A stretch of DNA of 64,000 nucleotides, from assembly GCA_014529385.2 (NCBI GenBank), contig CM043969.1, positions 10,329,001-10,393,000 of the forward strand, in the 5' to 3' direction. Below are positions 1-9,493 of this stretch, one piece after another. A model generated the notes under the pieces. That model made no database searches, was not told the DNA's origin, and worked only from the letters and a program-made list of their open reading frames with translations. Position 1 is the first letter of the stretch; every line of letters begins with the position of its first letter. The DNA is from Adiantum capillus-veneris. Lineage: Eukaryota; Streptophyta; Polypodiopsida; Polypodiales; Pteridaceae. A program made the translations under genes and the position numbers.

Positions 1-510
1 ATCGCGAGCCCGCCTGCTACGAGCTATATTTGGTCGTAAGTACCTCAAACGACATCCGTTCTGAATGATCGAGTAGTCGTTAGAATCAGGGGGAGAAGCT
101 CTTTGTGTTGATGTCTTTGTAGATCAGTTCTGGACACTTTGGAAATTGCTGTTTTGAGTCTATCGCGATAGCGATTAGAGGTCTTACAGTTATGGTTTTT
201 AGGGTTTAGGTGTTTGGCCACATAGGATATGTCCTTGTGAGTCTCACCCTCCGATTTTGAGTCATTCCGATATGATTTGAGACTGTTTCGAGATTGTAGT
301 GTTTCGTAGGATGCGTTGTCTGTTTCTTTGCTTTATGGTAGTGTTGTGGTAGGATTAGTGACTGTAGAGTGTTGTTCGTGTCTAGCTCAGGGTTGATAAC
401 CCAGAGATTGCCTCCATGCCCTAGTCGGGTCAGCTACGTCCTCGGATTGACAGTTTGTTGGTCTGTGTTCTCGCTGTGTTCCATCCTCCGTCATGACGTA
501 CCCGCTAACA
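1..510 (+). repeat. 5' LTR (3' part) of the non-autonomous element
   Basis: It matches 16544-17053 end to end with no indel. The LTR ends in CA at 510, and the primer site starts two bases later. The first about 547 bases of this LTR are outside the window. It contains one copy of the TATCGCGATA core (161-170) that recurs in the leader array; the 3' LTR copy has lost the right half of it. Confidence 0.93.
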
Positions 511-511
511 T

Positions 512-529
512 TGGCGCCGTTGCCGGGGA
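512..529 (+). promoter_or_regulatory. Primer binding site, Asp-tRNA type
   Basis: TGGCGCCGTTGCCGGGGA lies one base after the LTR end. It is complementary to the 3' end of plant tRNA-Asp (…CCCCGGCAACGGCGCCA). Asp-type primers are known from the Athila/Tat side of plant gypsy elements. This site fixes the plus orientation. Confidence 0.9.
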
Positions 530-1425
530 CGAAGCGCCTAAACTAGCGTAGACCGCATCACTCGTGTTTGATAGTATAGTGTTTCTCCAGAGTTTTCTAG
601 AGTGTTGTGACCATTTGCCTTCTTAGTGGGAAGTCAAAGAGCGGATCTTGTGACTGAGGGATAGCCGGGGAGCCTGCGTCTCGCCGAGGTGGTCCACCAT
701 GAGGTTGAGGTATGGTTATATTATTTTGTTATGTGTTTAGATTAGGTTTTATGGTTTGTGTGTTTGATTGTGACTTATGGTTGTGAAGAACTTGAAAGAA
801 AAAAAAAAAAAACGCAAAGAAAAACGCAAAAGGTAAACCGGAGGCTGTTTGCTTGCCAGAAAGCAAAAACAACCATTCTACCATCCAAAGTAGGACTTTA
901 GGTAGTGTAGGACACCTGATGTTGATCTAGAGCAATTTTGACATGAAAATGTGCTTGAAAACACAAAAAGCGGAATTGTGCTGATTATGGTAAAAGTGCT
1001 CTAAAATGGTCGTTTGAAAGCCGATTTGAGTGCTTGTTTTTGCATTAGAGACCTTAAGGTAGGGGGAAAACACAGATTTGGTCCAATCCAAAAAAAAAAA
1101 AAAAAACACTAAAGAAACCCAAAAAAAACCAAAAATCTGAAACCAAATCTGCAATTGTTAAAAAAACAAAAAGTTGAACCTCAAGACCTTGTTTTGCATA
1201 TGCTCTAGAGCTTGTATGTGAAATTTCAAAGCACTTGCATCAGTGCTTGTTCATTTAAGTGGGAATATGCTTTTTCCGAGTGTAAGGAAGTGAACTGAGA
1301 AATGCTTGAATCCAAAGGAAAAGAAGTCCAAATTGAATGAAACTTTGGGGATAGGCTTCTAAGGGCATTGGGAACCAAACCGTCCAAAAACAGAGAAAAA
1401 AATACTTCCCAGTGGCTCTCTTCTT
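530..1425 (+). other. Proximal untranslated leader of the non-autonomous element
   Basis: This is about 0.9 kb of A/T-rich leader between the primer site and the palindrome array. It has homopolymer A runs near 800-812 and 1090-1106. I see no credible ORF; the longest minus-strand frames here are low-complexity shadows. The section from about 1200 on already resembles the later 298-bp units in wording but lacks the palindrome. Confidence 0.6.
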
Positions 1426-3370
1426 AGTCTATCGCGATAGACTGATGAATTGGAGATAGACTCACAATTAGGCAAAACCCCTCATACCACAGGTAAAACA
1501 CATCAATACAAGGCTGCTCCCAAAAGTTGAGTGTACTTGGACACCTGCTTGACCACCAAACCTCAAGTCTGGTGTTTAGAGTCTAAGTTCAGAGACACAG
1601 TGGTAAAAAGACCTTGACCAATAGTCCAAACATTGCACAACTTTGTGTATTCACTATACAGAGGATATGGAAACTAGTTGTGAAGAGAACTTTGTAAAAA
1701 GACCAAAATTGGGAAACTTTATGAGCCTATCGGGATAGGTTGGGGATATTTAGCTGTGGACCTTATTTTGCAAATCCCTCCTAGGGATAGCTTAAGCAGA
1801 GCCTACATAGCATACACACCAAATTTCAAGGTGTTTGGATCACTAGAAGTGAATCTAAAGCCCAGATAGAGATTCAGGTTCTGACAAAAACACTAAAAAT
1901 GGCCCAAAACACAAACCAAGTGTCCAAATTGCATGAAATTTGAGGGATAGACACAAGAGAGTAAGGGGAATCTAAAAGTGAAGTCACAATTTTGAGTTGA
2001 CTTTTCCTGCACAATCTGCTGTGTCTATCGCGATAGACTCATGACATTTTGAGTGGGACAGTTTTTGGAAATTGTGACTAGATAGCTTGAATCCACTCCT
2101 CACCTAGACCTTAACCATCATTTCAAATTTGAAATTGGACATCAAGAAGACCACCAAAGCACTTGTCTGGTGTTTTGAGTCAGACTTCAGAGACAAATTG
2201 GGTAAAGGGACTTGACCAAATTTCCAAACCTTGTGAAACTTGGTATACATGATCTACAGAGGGTAGGGAACACATCTGTGAAGAGAAAATTTGAAAAAAG
2301 TGTCATTTTAGCATACTTGGTGAGTCTATCGCGATAGACTAAGAACCCAGTGATAGAAACCAAATTTTTCAAAAACCTCTGTGGCATAGCTTGGAAAAGT
2401 GCTATCAAGGACACATAAAAATTTTGAAGTCGTTTGGACATCAGAAAGTGGGTCTAAGACCATTTGAGAGGATTGAGTAGAAAACACCAGATCTAGTCTA
2501 ACTGACAAAGTAAAAGTCCAAACCACTTGAAAATTGGTAGGAGGACTAAGGAGGGGTGTTGGAACACAATGGTATAGTCAAAGTTCAAGTTTGACCTATA
2601 AAAGGGGTACTTGTTGAGTCTATCACGATAGACTCAAAGCAGGGCCAAAGAAATTGAAATTTTCAAAACCCTCTGGTGCATAGCTTGTTTAGCTCTCAAG
2701 AGGTTACACACAAAATTTGGTGGATTTTGGACATTGGGAAGTCATCCTAAGTCTATTTTCTAGTGATCAGATAGACTCAGAATTCTAGAGTTGGAGTTAG
2801 AGACCTAAGAAAAAGTCCAAAACAAGTGGAAATTAGTGAGCAAGGTGTACAGAGCATAGGGAACACAGTGGTAAAGAGAAATCTGGAAATTTTTCAAAAC
2901 TGAAGAATCTGCTGAGTCTATCGCGATAGACTAGGGTTTTTTCACAAAAATTGAAAATTTTGAAAACTGACCTTAGAGCCTTGTTCTACATGTTGTTGTG
3001 AGCCTATGGTTAAATTTTGAGTAAATTTGGAGCATTGGAAGTGCATCTAAGTGGATTACTTCACAAGATCAGAAAAGAGACTGTTGTTTGATGCAAGTTA
3101 CAAAGGAAAAGTATTCCAAATTGCTTGAAACTTGGTGAGTAGTATCTCAAGAGAAGGGGGAACTCAAATCTGTAAAAACAGTTGAAAAATTGTATCCCAG
3201 TAACACTCTGGTGAGTCTATCGCGATAGACTTAGGAATTCACTGTAGAAAATTCAAAATTCAAATTTGACTTCATATTTGGGTTCAGAAGGTCCATTATA
3301 CCCTGTACACAAGGTTTGAGTGCATTTGAACATCTGCAAGGGGTACTTGGTGAGTCTATCGCGATAGACA
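1426..3370 (+). repeat. Array of about 298-bp degenerate tandem units, each with an 18-bp palindrome
   Basis: AGTCTATCGCGATAGACT or a near copy starts at 1426, 1724, 2022, 2323, 2617, 2915, 3214 and 3353. The intervals are 298, 298, 301, 294, 298, 299 and 139. The sequence between palindromes is recognisably repeated (for example CCTCT…ATAGCTT and ATTTGGA-like stretches) but much more diverged than the palindrome. Three copies are perfect 18-mers; others have one end or centre change. The copy at 1724-1741 changes T to C on the left arm and A to G at the paired place on the right arm, which keeps the pairing, though it also has a central mismatch and an outer G-T pair. The array lies in the untranslated leader, upstream of gag. 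Confidence 0.85.
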
Positions 3371-3842
3371 ACTGAGGAAAAAATTTTGAGAAATTTTTTG
3401 AAACCAAGTATACCACTGGGTTTATCATTGCCTAAGGAGTGCACACACCAATTTTGGGCTCAAATTGATCACTTGCAAAAACATCAGATAGAGCAACTTT
3501 TCAAATTACATCTCACTGTTTTGGTCATAACTTTCACATACGGACTCCGATTCCAAAACTTTTTTTATCAAAACGTATCTTGAGAGCAACACTACAGATC
3601 TTAGAGTAAAGTGACCAAAATGGTTGCCAACGGCATACATTTTGGTTAGTTTTGAAAAAAACGCTGTTTAAGTCCTCAAAATGCATCCGAAAGTCAGGGG
3701 TGTCTAAAACCGACAATTTGAGAGAATTGTGAGAAAACGCTCACGATTTTGGACATAGTTTTGGATTTTCCCTGACCAAAACACTTGAACACATTGAGAG
3801 AGGTATTACTACAGCAAGCTAGAGCTATTAAGCCTAGAAGTC
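3371..3842 (+). other. Distal leader before gag
   Basis: This is about 470 bp of non-repetitive, A/T-rich leader after the last palindrome. I see no further palindrome and no ORF that matches a known family. Gag begins at the ATG at 3843. Confidence 0.5.
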
Positions 3843-4324
3843 ATGTCTACATCAGACTCAGACTCAGCTTATACAAGCACATGGGTTGCAGGGATAGATG
3901 AGCACCCGCCCAGAATAGATCTTCCAAACCTACAATAAATAAAGACCAATTTTGTGGAGAGAGTTTGGACGTATAACCATGAAAGTGAAGGACTATATAG
4001 GTATATTAATGGAAATCAATTCAACCTTTACAGTTGCTTAGAGCCTTACCCAGATGAGCTGACAGAGTACAAGCTCTTATATGTCTATACATACGAGGTC
4101 GACCAACAATGGACATCTTTATTTGTTGACAAGTATGGACGAGAATATAGAGCTGTAGAAAGCACAAATCTGCGAACCAAATTAGATATGAGTGTATATT
4201 TGGTCAATGAATAACCTCAGATACATCCACCAAACACAGGAACCTCTAAGAGAATTCCAAAGAGGGGACCACCGCCTGGATTTCCTCCTAGAGCGATAAC
4301 GAGAGATGAAATGATACCAGAGAG
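3843..4324 (+). pseudogene. Gag N-terminal part, broken by two stops and the copia insertion
   Basis: The frame opens with ATG at 3843 (serine- and aspartate-rich start), meets TAA at 3936-3938, continues in the same frame to TAA at 4212-4214, and continues again to the copia insertion point. Past that insertion the same frame resumes at 9494. The end of this part (…KRIPKRGPPPGFPPRAI) matches the older family copy around 23340-23410 (…RIPKREPPVFPSRAI), which supports reading through the stops as one ancestral gag. The section upstream of the capsid homology has no recognised domain. Confidence 0.6.
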
Positions 4325-4646
4325 TGTAAAGAATGAGGATGCAAGAGAGCTACACAAGACAAGCACAAAGCACACAGAGATGGAAAGCTTCTTCTTCTTC
4401 TTCACAGAAAAGAGAGTACAAAATGACTAAGTGCTAAAGCTGAAAAGTAGCACATATGTACATGCGGTCACTAAGTGTGAACTAGCTAGAAGCGTACTAG
4501 GCTGGCACTATAAGTGTAGTCCAGCTGTAGAATCACTGGCAGAGATCCTCCGTGTCGGTCACCTAACGTGCCAGTGAGTAAATGCCGTAAGCGGCCAAGA
4601 CCCGTAGTGGATGCCAGCTCAAGGTGTAGAGCTCGACATCTCAACA
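4325..4646 (-). repeat. Copia 3' LTR
   Basis: It is repeated at 9163-9488. Read on the plus strand it starts TGTAAAGAATG and ends TCTCAACA. The matching polypurine tract lies directly to the right, as expected for a 3' LTR of a minus-strand element. Confidence 0.93.
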
Positions 4647-6250
4647 CTCCCCCTCGAGCTCTGCATGTCGCAGAGTCCAAGCATAGTCCGGAAACGTCGA
4701 AGCTTCACAGCTCCGAGGGCCTTGGTAAAGATATCCGCTATCTGCTCCTCTGTGCTGACGTAGACCAAGTCGATGTCGCCCGCCAACACTCGCTCTCGAA
4801 CGTAGTGGTAATGGACCTCTATGTGTTTGGTCCTAGCATGGAACACTGGGTTCCTAGCCAACTGCATGCTACTGAGGTTGTCACAATGAATGACAATCTG
4901 CTGGTCCACCTGCACTCCCAAGTCCTCAAGTAATGTGCGTAGCCAAGCTACCTCGCACGCCGCAACTGTTGCACCTCTGTACTCGGCCTCTGTGCTCGAT
5001 AAAGCAACCGTAGGCTGCTTTTTGCTGCTCCAAGTAACAGCAGCACTCCCAAAAGAGAACATGAAGCCACTCGTAGATCTCCTATCAACAATGCTACCTG
5101 CCCAATCTGCATCTGTATACCCATACAATGCTAATGGTGCATCTGCTGCATAGAACAATGCGTAGTCAAGAGTCCCTTGCACATACCTAAGTGTGCGTCG
5201 TACTCCATCCAAATGTGGCTTCCTCGGAAGCTGCATGAACTGACTCTCCAAGCCTACTGTGTAGCTCAAGTCTGGCCTTGTGATAGTCAAGTAGATTAGA
5301 CTACCCACCATCTTCCTGTACATATTGACATCCTCAACAACATCACCCTTCTCTGCACTCAGCTTTGCATTCACATCCAAGGGAATGGAAATCGGCTTAC
5401 AATCAGCCATACCATACTTTGACAACATGTCCAAAGCATATTGTCTCTGTGACAGCCATACACCCTCTGGAGTCCTGATCACCTCAATGCCAAGAAAGTA
5501 GTGCAACTCGCCCAAATCTTTCATTTCAAACTCCTGTTTGAGAAGACCCTTCACATGGTCAATCTCCATAGCATTGTCACCAACAATAATAAGGTCATCT
5601 ACATATATGGTAATGACCACAATCCCCACATCACTCTCACGTACATAGAGTGAATGATCAGCATGAGCTCTCCTAAAACCAATACTGAGAAGATACTTGG
5701 CAATCCTGTCATACCATGCTCTAGAGACCTGCTTCAAACCATACAAAGCTTTGAGAAGTCTGCATACATAATCTGGGTAACCTGGATCAACGTAACCAGG
5801 TGGCTGATCCATATACACTTCCTCTTGCAACTCACCATCCAAGAAGGCATTCTTTACATCCATTTGATGCATAATCCATCCTCTAGATGCAGCCACTGCT
5901 ATGACAGCTCTCACAGTCGTCATCTTTGCCACTGGAGCAAAGGTCTCCTCATAGTCTATGCCATACGTCTGTGCATAACCCTTTGCGACCAGCCTTGCCT
6001 TGTGACGCTCAATGTTACCATCAGCCTTATGCTTGGTTTTATACACCCATTTACAGCCAATAGCTTTCTTTCCACTTGGCAATGGCACCAACTCCCATGC
6101 GTCATTTGCTTCCAATGCAGCCATCTCTTCATTCATTGCATCATCCCAATGCACATTTCCAACTGCATCCTCAAAACATGTGGGCTCCACATCCTGTATC
6201 ACCTTAGCCATGTAGGCTTGGTGATGCGCTAGATACCCATCATAAGTCAA
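4619..6250 (-). CDS. Copia reverse transcriptase and RNase H (C-terminal part of gag-pol)
   Basis: A 543-residue frame. RT occupies about residues 50-290: it starts near the KWVYKTKH motif, has MDVKNAFLDG around 130-139 and the catalytic YVDD at about 216-219. RNase H follows, with DWAGS near residue 380, SSTEAEY near 418 and HCDN near 456, the usual copia set. The first Met is arbitrary: two codons upstream in the same frame is TAG (6254-6256), and before that the integrase part. The end overlaps the start of the 3' LTR, as is common in compact copia elements. All catalytic residues I can see are intact, so the nonsense codons are the main visible damage. Confidence 0.92.
   Translation of the reverse strand: MTYDGYLAHHQAYMAKVIQDVEPTCFEDAVGNVHWDDAMNEEMAALEANDAWELVPLPSGKKAIGCKWVYKTKHKADGNIERHKARLVAKGYAQTYGIDYEETFAPVAKMTTVRAVIAVAASRGWIMHQMDVKNAFLDGELQEEVYMDQPPGYVDPGYPDYVCRLLKALYGLKQVSRAWYDRIAKYLLSIGFRRAHADHSLYVRESDVGIVVITIYVDDLIIVGDNAMEIDHVKGLLKQEFEMKDLGELHYFLGIEVIRTPEGVWLSQRQYALDMLSKYGMADCKPISIPLDVNAKLSAEKGDVVEDVNMYRKMVGSLIYLTITRPDLSYTVGLESQFMQLPRKPHLDGVRRTLRYVQGTLDYALFYAADAPLALYGYTDADWAGSIVDRRSTSGFMFSFGSAAVTWSSKKQPTVALSSTEAEYRGATVAACEVAWLRTLLEDLGVQVDQQIVIHCDNLSSMQLARNPVFHARTKHIEVHYHYVRERVLAGDIDLVYVSTEEQIADIFTKALGAVKLRRFRTMLGLCDMQSSRGSVEMSSSTP
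4647..4659 (-). promoter_or_regulatory. Copia polypurine tract
   Basis: The plus-strand sequence CTCCCCCTCGAGC reads GCTCGAGGGGGAG on the minus strand and abuts the 3' LTR, the expected site for plus-strand DNA priming. Confidence 0.85.
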
Positions 6251-6253
6251 TTT

Positions 6254-7099
6254 CTAAACTGGATTTCTGACTCTATTAGATCTGCGCGGTCCTTGGTCAC
6301 TCCTTTGCCCTCTAGCATCTTCTTGTACTTTCCTTACACCAGGTGTCCTGACAGCCGGAATTCCAAATTCCTCATCAAGACTTTGTTCAGAACCATCTGA
6401 ATCCATGTCTACATGTGAAAAACCTGATGATGCATCAACCATAAAGGGAGGTTCATCAACCTTTTCCTTTCCTTTTCGTGATACATTCCCTGTACCTGTT
6501 GGTGGAGTAACCTGCGTACGTAGTCTACCATTCCATGGTTTCTCAACAGAGCCACGAGAAGAGGACTCTTGTGGTCCACTCAAAACCTGTGACTGTGGCC
6601 TCACATTTTGTACAACCACATCATCTTTTACATCAGCCCCAATAGTGCCATGTGCATTACTGTACCAGCTGCTCATCTCATCAAAGACTACATCTCTGCT
6701 CACTCGTAATTCTCGTGTAGTAGGATTGTAGCACCTGTACCCCTTTTGTTCAAGGGAATATCCCACAAGAATACATTTCTCTGCTTTAGGATCCAATTTC
6801 CTACGCAACTCATCTGGTACATGCACGTAAGCTATGCAGCCAAACACTTTCAAGTGTGCCAAATCAGGCTTTGTACCTGTAAACTTTTCCTCAGGTGTTA
6901 CATCATGCACCGCAGCTGTAGGTGTCCTGTTCATAATGTACACAGCTGTATTTACAGCTTCAGCCCAGAAATGATGAGGCATGTTTTTCTCATTCATCAA
7001 TGCACGTGCAACCTCTGCAATGTGCCTGTTTTTCCTTTCTGCGACCCCATTCTGCTGTGGAGTATATCTGCATGTAAACTGCCTGTGTATACCATGCAT
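6254..7099 (-). CDS. Copia integrase C-terminal part and linker to RT
   Basis: A 281-residue in-frame stretch between two stops. It begins in the integrase core with the QQNGVAERKN motif, whose Glu (about residue 21) is the third catalytic acid, and continues through the copia integrase C-terminal region (KVFGCIAYVHVP near 82-95, KCILVGYS near 109-116). A low-complexity linker follows. It is bounded upstream by TGA (7100-7102) and ends at TAG (6254-6256). It is not a separate gene; it is the middle of the same gag-pol polyprotein. Confidence 0.9.
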   Translation of the reverse strand: MHGIHRQFTCRYTPQQNGVAERKNRHIAEVARALMNEKNMPHHFWAEAVNTAVYIMNRTPTAAVHDVTPEEKFTGTKPDLAHLKVFGCIAYVHVPDELRRKLDPKAEKCILVGYSLEQKGYRCYNPTTRELRVSRDVVFDEMSSWYSNAHGTIGADVKDDVVVQNVRPQSQVLSGPQESSSRGSVEKPWNGRLRTQVTPPTGTGNVSRKGKEKVDEPPFMVDASSGFSHVDMDSDGSEQSLDEEFGIPAVRTPGVRKVQEDARGQRSDQGPRRSNRVRNPV

Positions 7100-8968
7100 T
7101 CACAGAAAATCTGAAAAATCATTGGAGAAGTACTCTCCCCCTCCATCTGACCTCAATGTCTTGATTTGCATATCTGTCTCCTTCTCAATCATGACTTTGA
7201 AGTCTTGAAAGTGACCAAACACTTCACTTTTGTTACGCATGAAGTAGACCCATACTTTCCTTGTATGGTCATCAATGAAAGAGACATAATACCTGCAACC
7301 ATGTATACTTGCAGTATCGGTTGGACCCCAAACATCTGTGTGCACTACATGAAGTGGCCTTTTACATACATTGCGCTCATGTGGAAATGAGCCCTTTGAC
7401 TGTTTTCCAAACTGGCATGCTGCACACACTTTATGCATACCATCCACCTTGAATTTGGGCAAACCTTTTACAATCTGTTTTGATTGCATGCTGCGCAATC
7501 TCTGCTCATTGACATGGCCAATGCGTTTGTGCCAAATGTCAACATCAGCCACAACACCTGTGCCCTGTGCAAATAATGCAGCTTTTACCTCAGGCATGTT
7601 TACATTCAGCGTAAACATTCTGCCCACACATTTGCCCTCTGTGATCAGCTTACAGCCATTCTGGAAATCTTCTACATAACAGCCATTTGGATTGAAGCGA
7701 ACCTGCAAACCCTGCTCAACCATTTGTCCAACAGAAACAAGATTCTTTGTAATGTTTGGGACATGAAGTACATCTGCTAAGTACTTTGATTTCCCACTCT
7801 TCGTATTTAGAGGTATGTCCCCTACATGAGCAATGGGGTGAGCTGTGTCATCTCCTGTCTGCACATAGCCTGACACATCTGGTTTGCGCATATCTCTAAA
7901 CCACTCTCCACGAAACGTCATGTGATTAGAGGCACCTGAATCCACATACCAAACATCATCTTGGGTGGAATTCTTTGCAGTCATTGTATTCATTACATGC
8001 TGCATAACAAACATGCGCTCGTTTTTGCTGTCATCTGCATCTCTGCTAGTAGATGCATAGTTGCCCTGTTCTCTCTTTCTACTTGCTTTTCCCTTTGGAC
8101 AGTCACGTGACATGTGACCTCTTTCACCACAAGTCCAGCATTCTCTACTATCTGGAGTATGTTGCTGCCTGCTTGATCCTGCACCACGACCTCTTTGACT
8201 CCCCCTGCTTTGAGACTGGTTTCCCCTGCCACCTGTATTGTTTTGATTTGATTGACCTTCTAGAAATTGGCCCCTGCAACCCCTTGGGCCTCGACCACGA
8301 CCTCTACCTCTACCTCTGTTGGAGTTAGAATAGAAGGCCTGTTCAGAATTATTTCTGCCATGAGAAGAAGATGTGTCAAGGTTCTTCTCCTCAAGAATAA
8401 GCATAGAAATCAAATCTTGGAACACGGGGATGTCGTCTCTTGTATTCATGGAAGACCTAAAATGTACATACTCATCTCCTAGACCATCCAAGCATGCACG
8501 GACAATGTCATCGTCTTCCACTGAGACTTTAATAGATCCAAGAGCCTCAATGATACTCTTGATCTTCAAGGCATAATCATTGATTGAGAGGTTGTTCCTC
8601 TTAACCTGATTTAGCTCCGACTTTAGTTGAAGCTTCCTGGCCTTGGTGTTCACCTCGAACACTCTGCCTAAGTTTCTCCATGCAATGGCGGGGGTTTCAG
8701 CATCCTGTAGATAGCCCATCATGCCATCTGTGATGCTCATAGACAGCCAATACATCACTTTGCTCTGGCCTTGTTGCCAGTCCCTCAAAGCTTTCCTTTG
8801 TTCTGCTGTAGCATTTGCCTCGGGAATCTCTGGTTCCTTTTCATTGTCTCCTTCTACATAGTCCCAATAACCTTTTCCTTTTAGGAAATTTGTTATTCTA
8901 AACTTCCATGCAGGGTAGTTATTTTTCTCAAGCTTCTCAGTAACAATCTGACTGAAACCGTCAGACAT
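7100..8968 (-). CDS. Copia Gag, protease and integrase N-terminal part
   Basis: A 622-residue frame starting at a good ATG (8968). Residues 1-200 are the copia Gag core (UBN2-type), followed by an RG-rich stretch and a canonical CX2CX4HX4C zinc knuckle at about 277-290. The protease active site DSGA lies at about 343-346. The integrase HHCC zinc finger covers about 480-519 and the first two catalytic acids are in HTDVWGP (about 544) and SDGGGEY (about 608). Translation would stop at TGA just before the third acid. Gag, protease and integrase are fused in one frame, as is normal for copia. Confidence 0.93.
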   Translation of the reverse strand: MSDGFSQIVTEKLEKNNYPAWKFRITNFLKGKGYWDYVEGDNEKEPEIPEANATAEQRKALRDWQQGQSKVMYWLSMSITDGMMGYLQDAETPAIAWRNLGRVFEVNTKARKLQLKSELNQVKRNNLSINDYALKIKSIIEALGSIKVSVEDDDIVRACLDGLGDEYVHFRSSMNTRDDIPVFQDLISMLILEEKNLDTSSSHGRNNSEQAFYSNSNRGRGRGRGRGPRGCRGQFLEGQSNQNNTGGRGNQSQSRGSQRGRGAGSSRQQHTPDSRECWTCGERGHMSRDCPKGKASRKREQGNYASTSRDADDSKNERMFVMQHVMNTMTAKNSTQDDVWYVDSGASNHMTFRGEWFRDMRKPDVSGYVQTGDDTAHPIAHVGDIPLNTKSGKSKYLADVLHVPNITKNLVSVGQMVEQGLQVRFNPNGCYVEDFQNGCKLITEGKCVGRMFTLNVNMPEVKAALFAQGTGVVADVDIWHKRIGHVNEQRLRSMQSKQIVKGLPKFKVDGMHKVCAACQFGKQSKGSFPHERNVCKRPLHVVHTDVWGPTDTASIHGCRYYVSFIDDHTRKVWVYFMRNKSEVFGHFQDFKVMIEKETDMQIKTLRSDGGGEYFSNDFSDFL

Positions 8969-9162
8969 CTTGAAGCACTAAGACAAAATAGCTGCAATCT
9001 GCAAAAACCTGCAAATCTGCTGAACCTGCTATCGTGGTTCCTGTAACGCTTTCTACACTCAACGAGTGTCCACAATCAAGCGTTTCACAACCACTGTACT
9101 TGTACAGTAAATCTCTATATACTGCACTTTGGAGACCTGTTCAGAAACTTGTGCGAAAAACT
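8969..9162 (-). other. Copia leader without a recognisable primer site
   Basis: This is about 190 bp between the 5' LTR and gag. A tRNA-iMet primer site (TGGTATCAGAGC) is expected at the LTR end but absent. Instead a direct repeat, CTGTTCAGAAA / TTGTTCAGAAA (about 9137-9172), straddles the LTR boundary. Confidence 0.55.
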
Positions 9163-9488
9163 TGTTCAGAAAGAATGAGGATGCAAGAGAGCTACACAAG
9201 ACAAGCACAAAGCACACAGAGATGGAAATCTTCTTCTTCTTCTTCACAGAAAAGAGAGTACAAAATGACTAAGTGCTAAAGCTGAAAAGTAGCACATATG
9301 TACATGCGGTCACTAAGTGTGAACTCGCTAGAAGCGTACTAGGCTGGCACTATAAGTGTAGTCCAGCTGTAGAATCACTGGGAGAGATCCTCCGTGTCGG
9401 TCACCTAACGTGCCAGTGAGTAAATGCCGTAAGCGGCCAAGACCCGTAGTGGATGCCAACTCAAGGTGTAGAGCTCCACATCTCAACA
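9163..9488 (-). repeat. Copia 5' LTR
   Basis: It matches 4325-4646. The inner end reads TGTTCAGAAAGAATG on the plus strand against TGTAAAGAATG in the other LTR, so the two termini differ by about four bases. The outer end (CTCAACA) is identical and adjoins GAGAG. Confidence 0.9.
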
Positions 9489-9493
9489 GAGAG

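Larger units (their letters stand above)
4325..9488 (-). mobile_element. Complete Ty1/copia LTR retrotransposon, antisense inside gag
   Basis: A 5164-bp element on the minus strand, flanked by the target duplication GAGAG (4320-4324 and 9489-9493). LTRs are about 322-326 bp and differ at about five single bases plus a terminal difference. Domain order on the minus strand is Gag, zinc knuckle, protease, integrase, RT, RNase H, which is the copia order. The whole gag-pol is one frame (8968 down to 4619) interrupted only by TGA at 7102-7100 and TAG at 6256-6254. The insertion separates two halves of the host gag without changing its frame. Confidence 0.95.

Noticed and set aside
1426-3370. Regularly spaced palindromes as a CRISPR-like array
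   Set aside because: Spacing is about 298 bp, the intervening sequence is itself repeated, there are no cas genes, and the setting is a plant retrotransposon.
4568-8576. Plus-strand ORFs across the copia element
   Set aside because: They are shadows of the minus-strand gag-pol, which has all the expected motifs.
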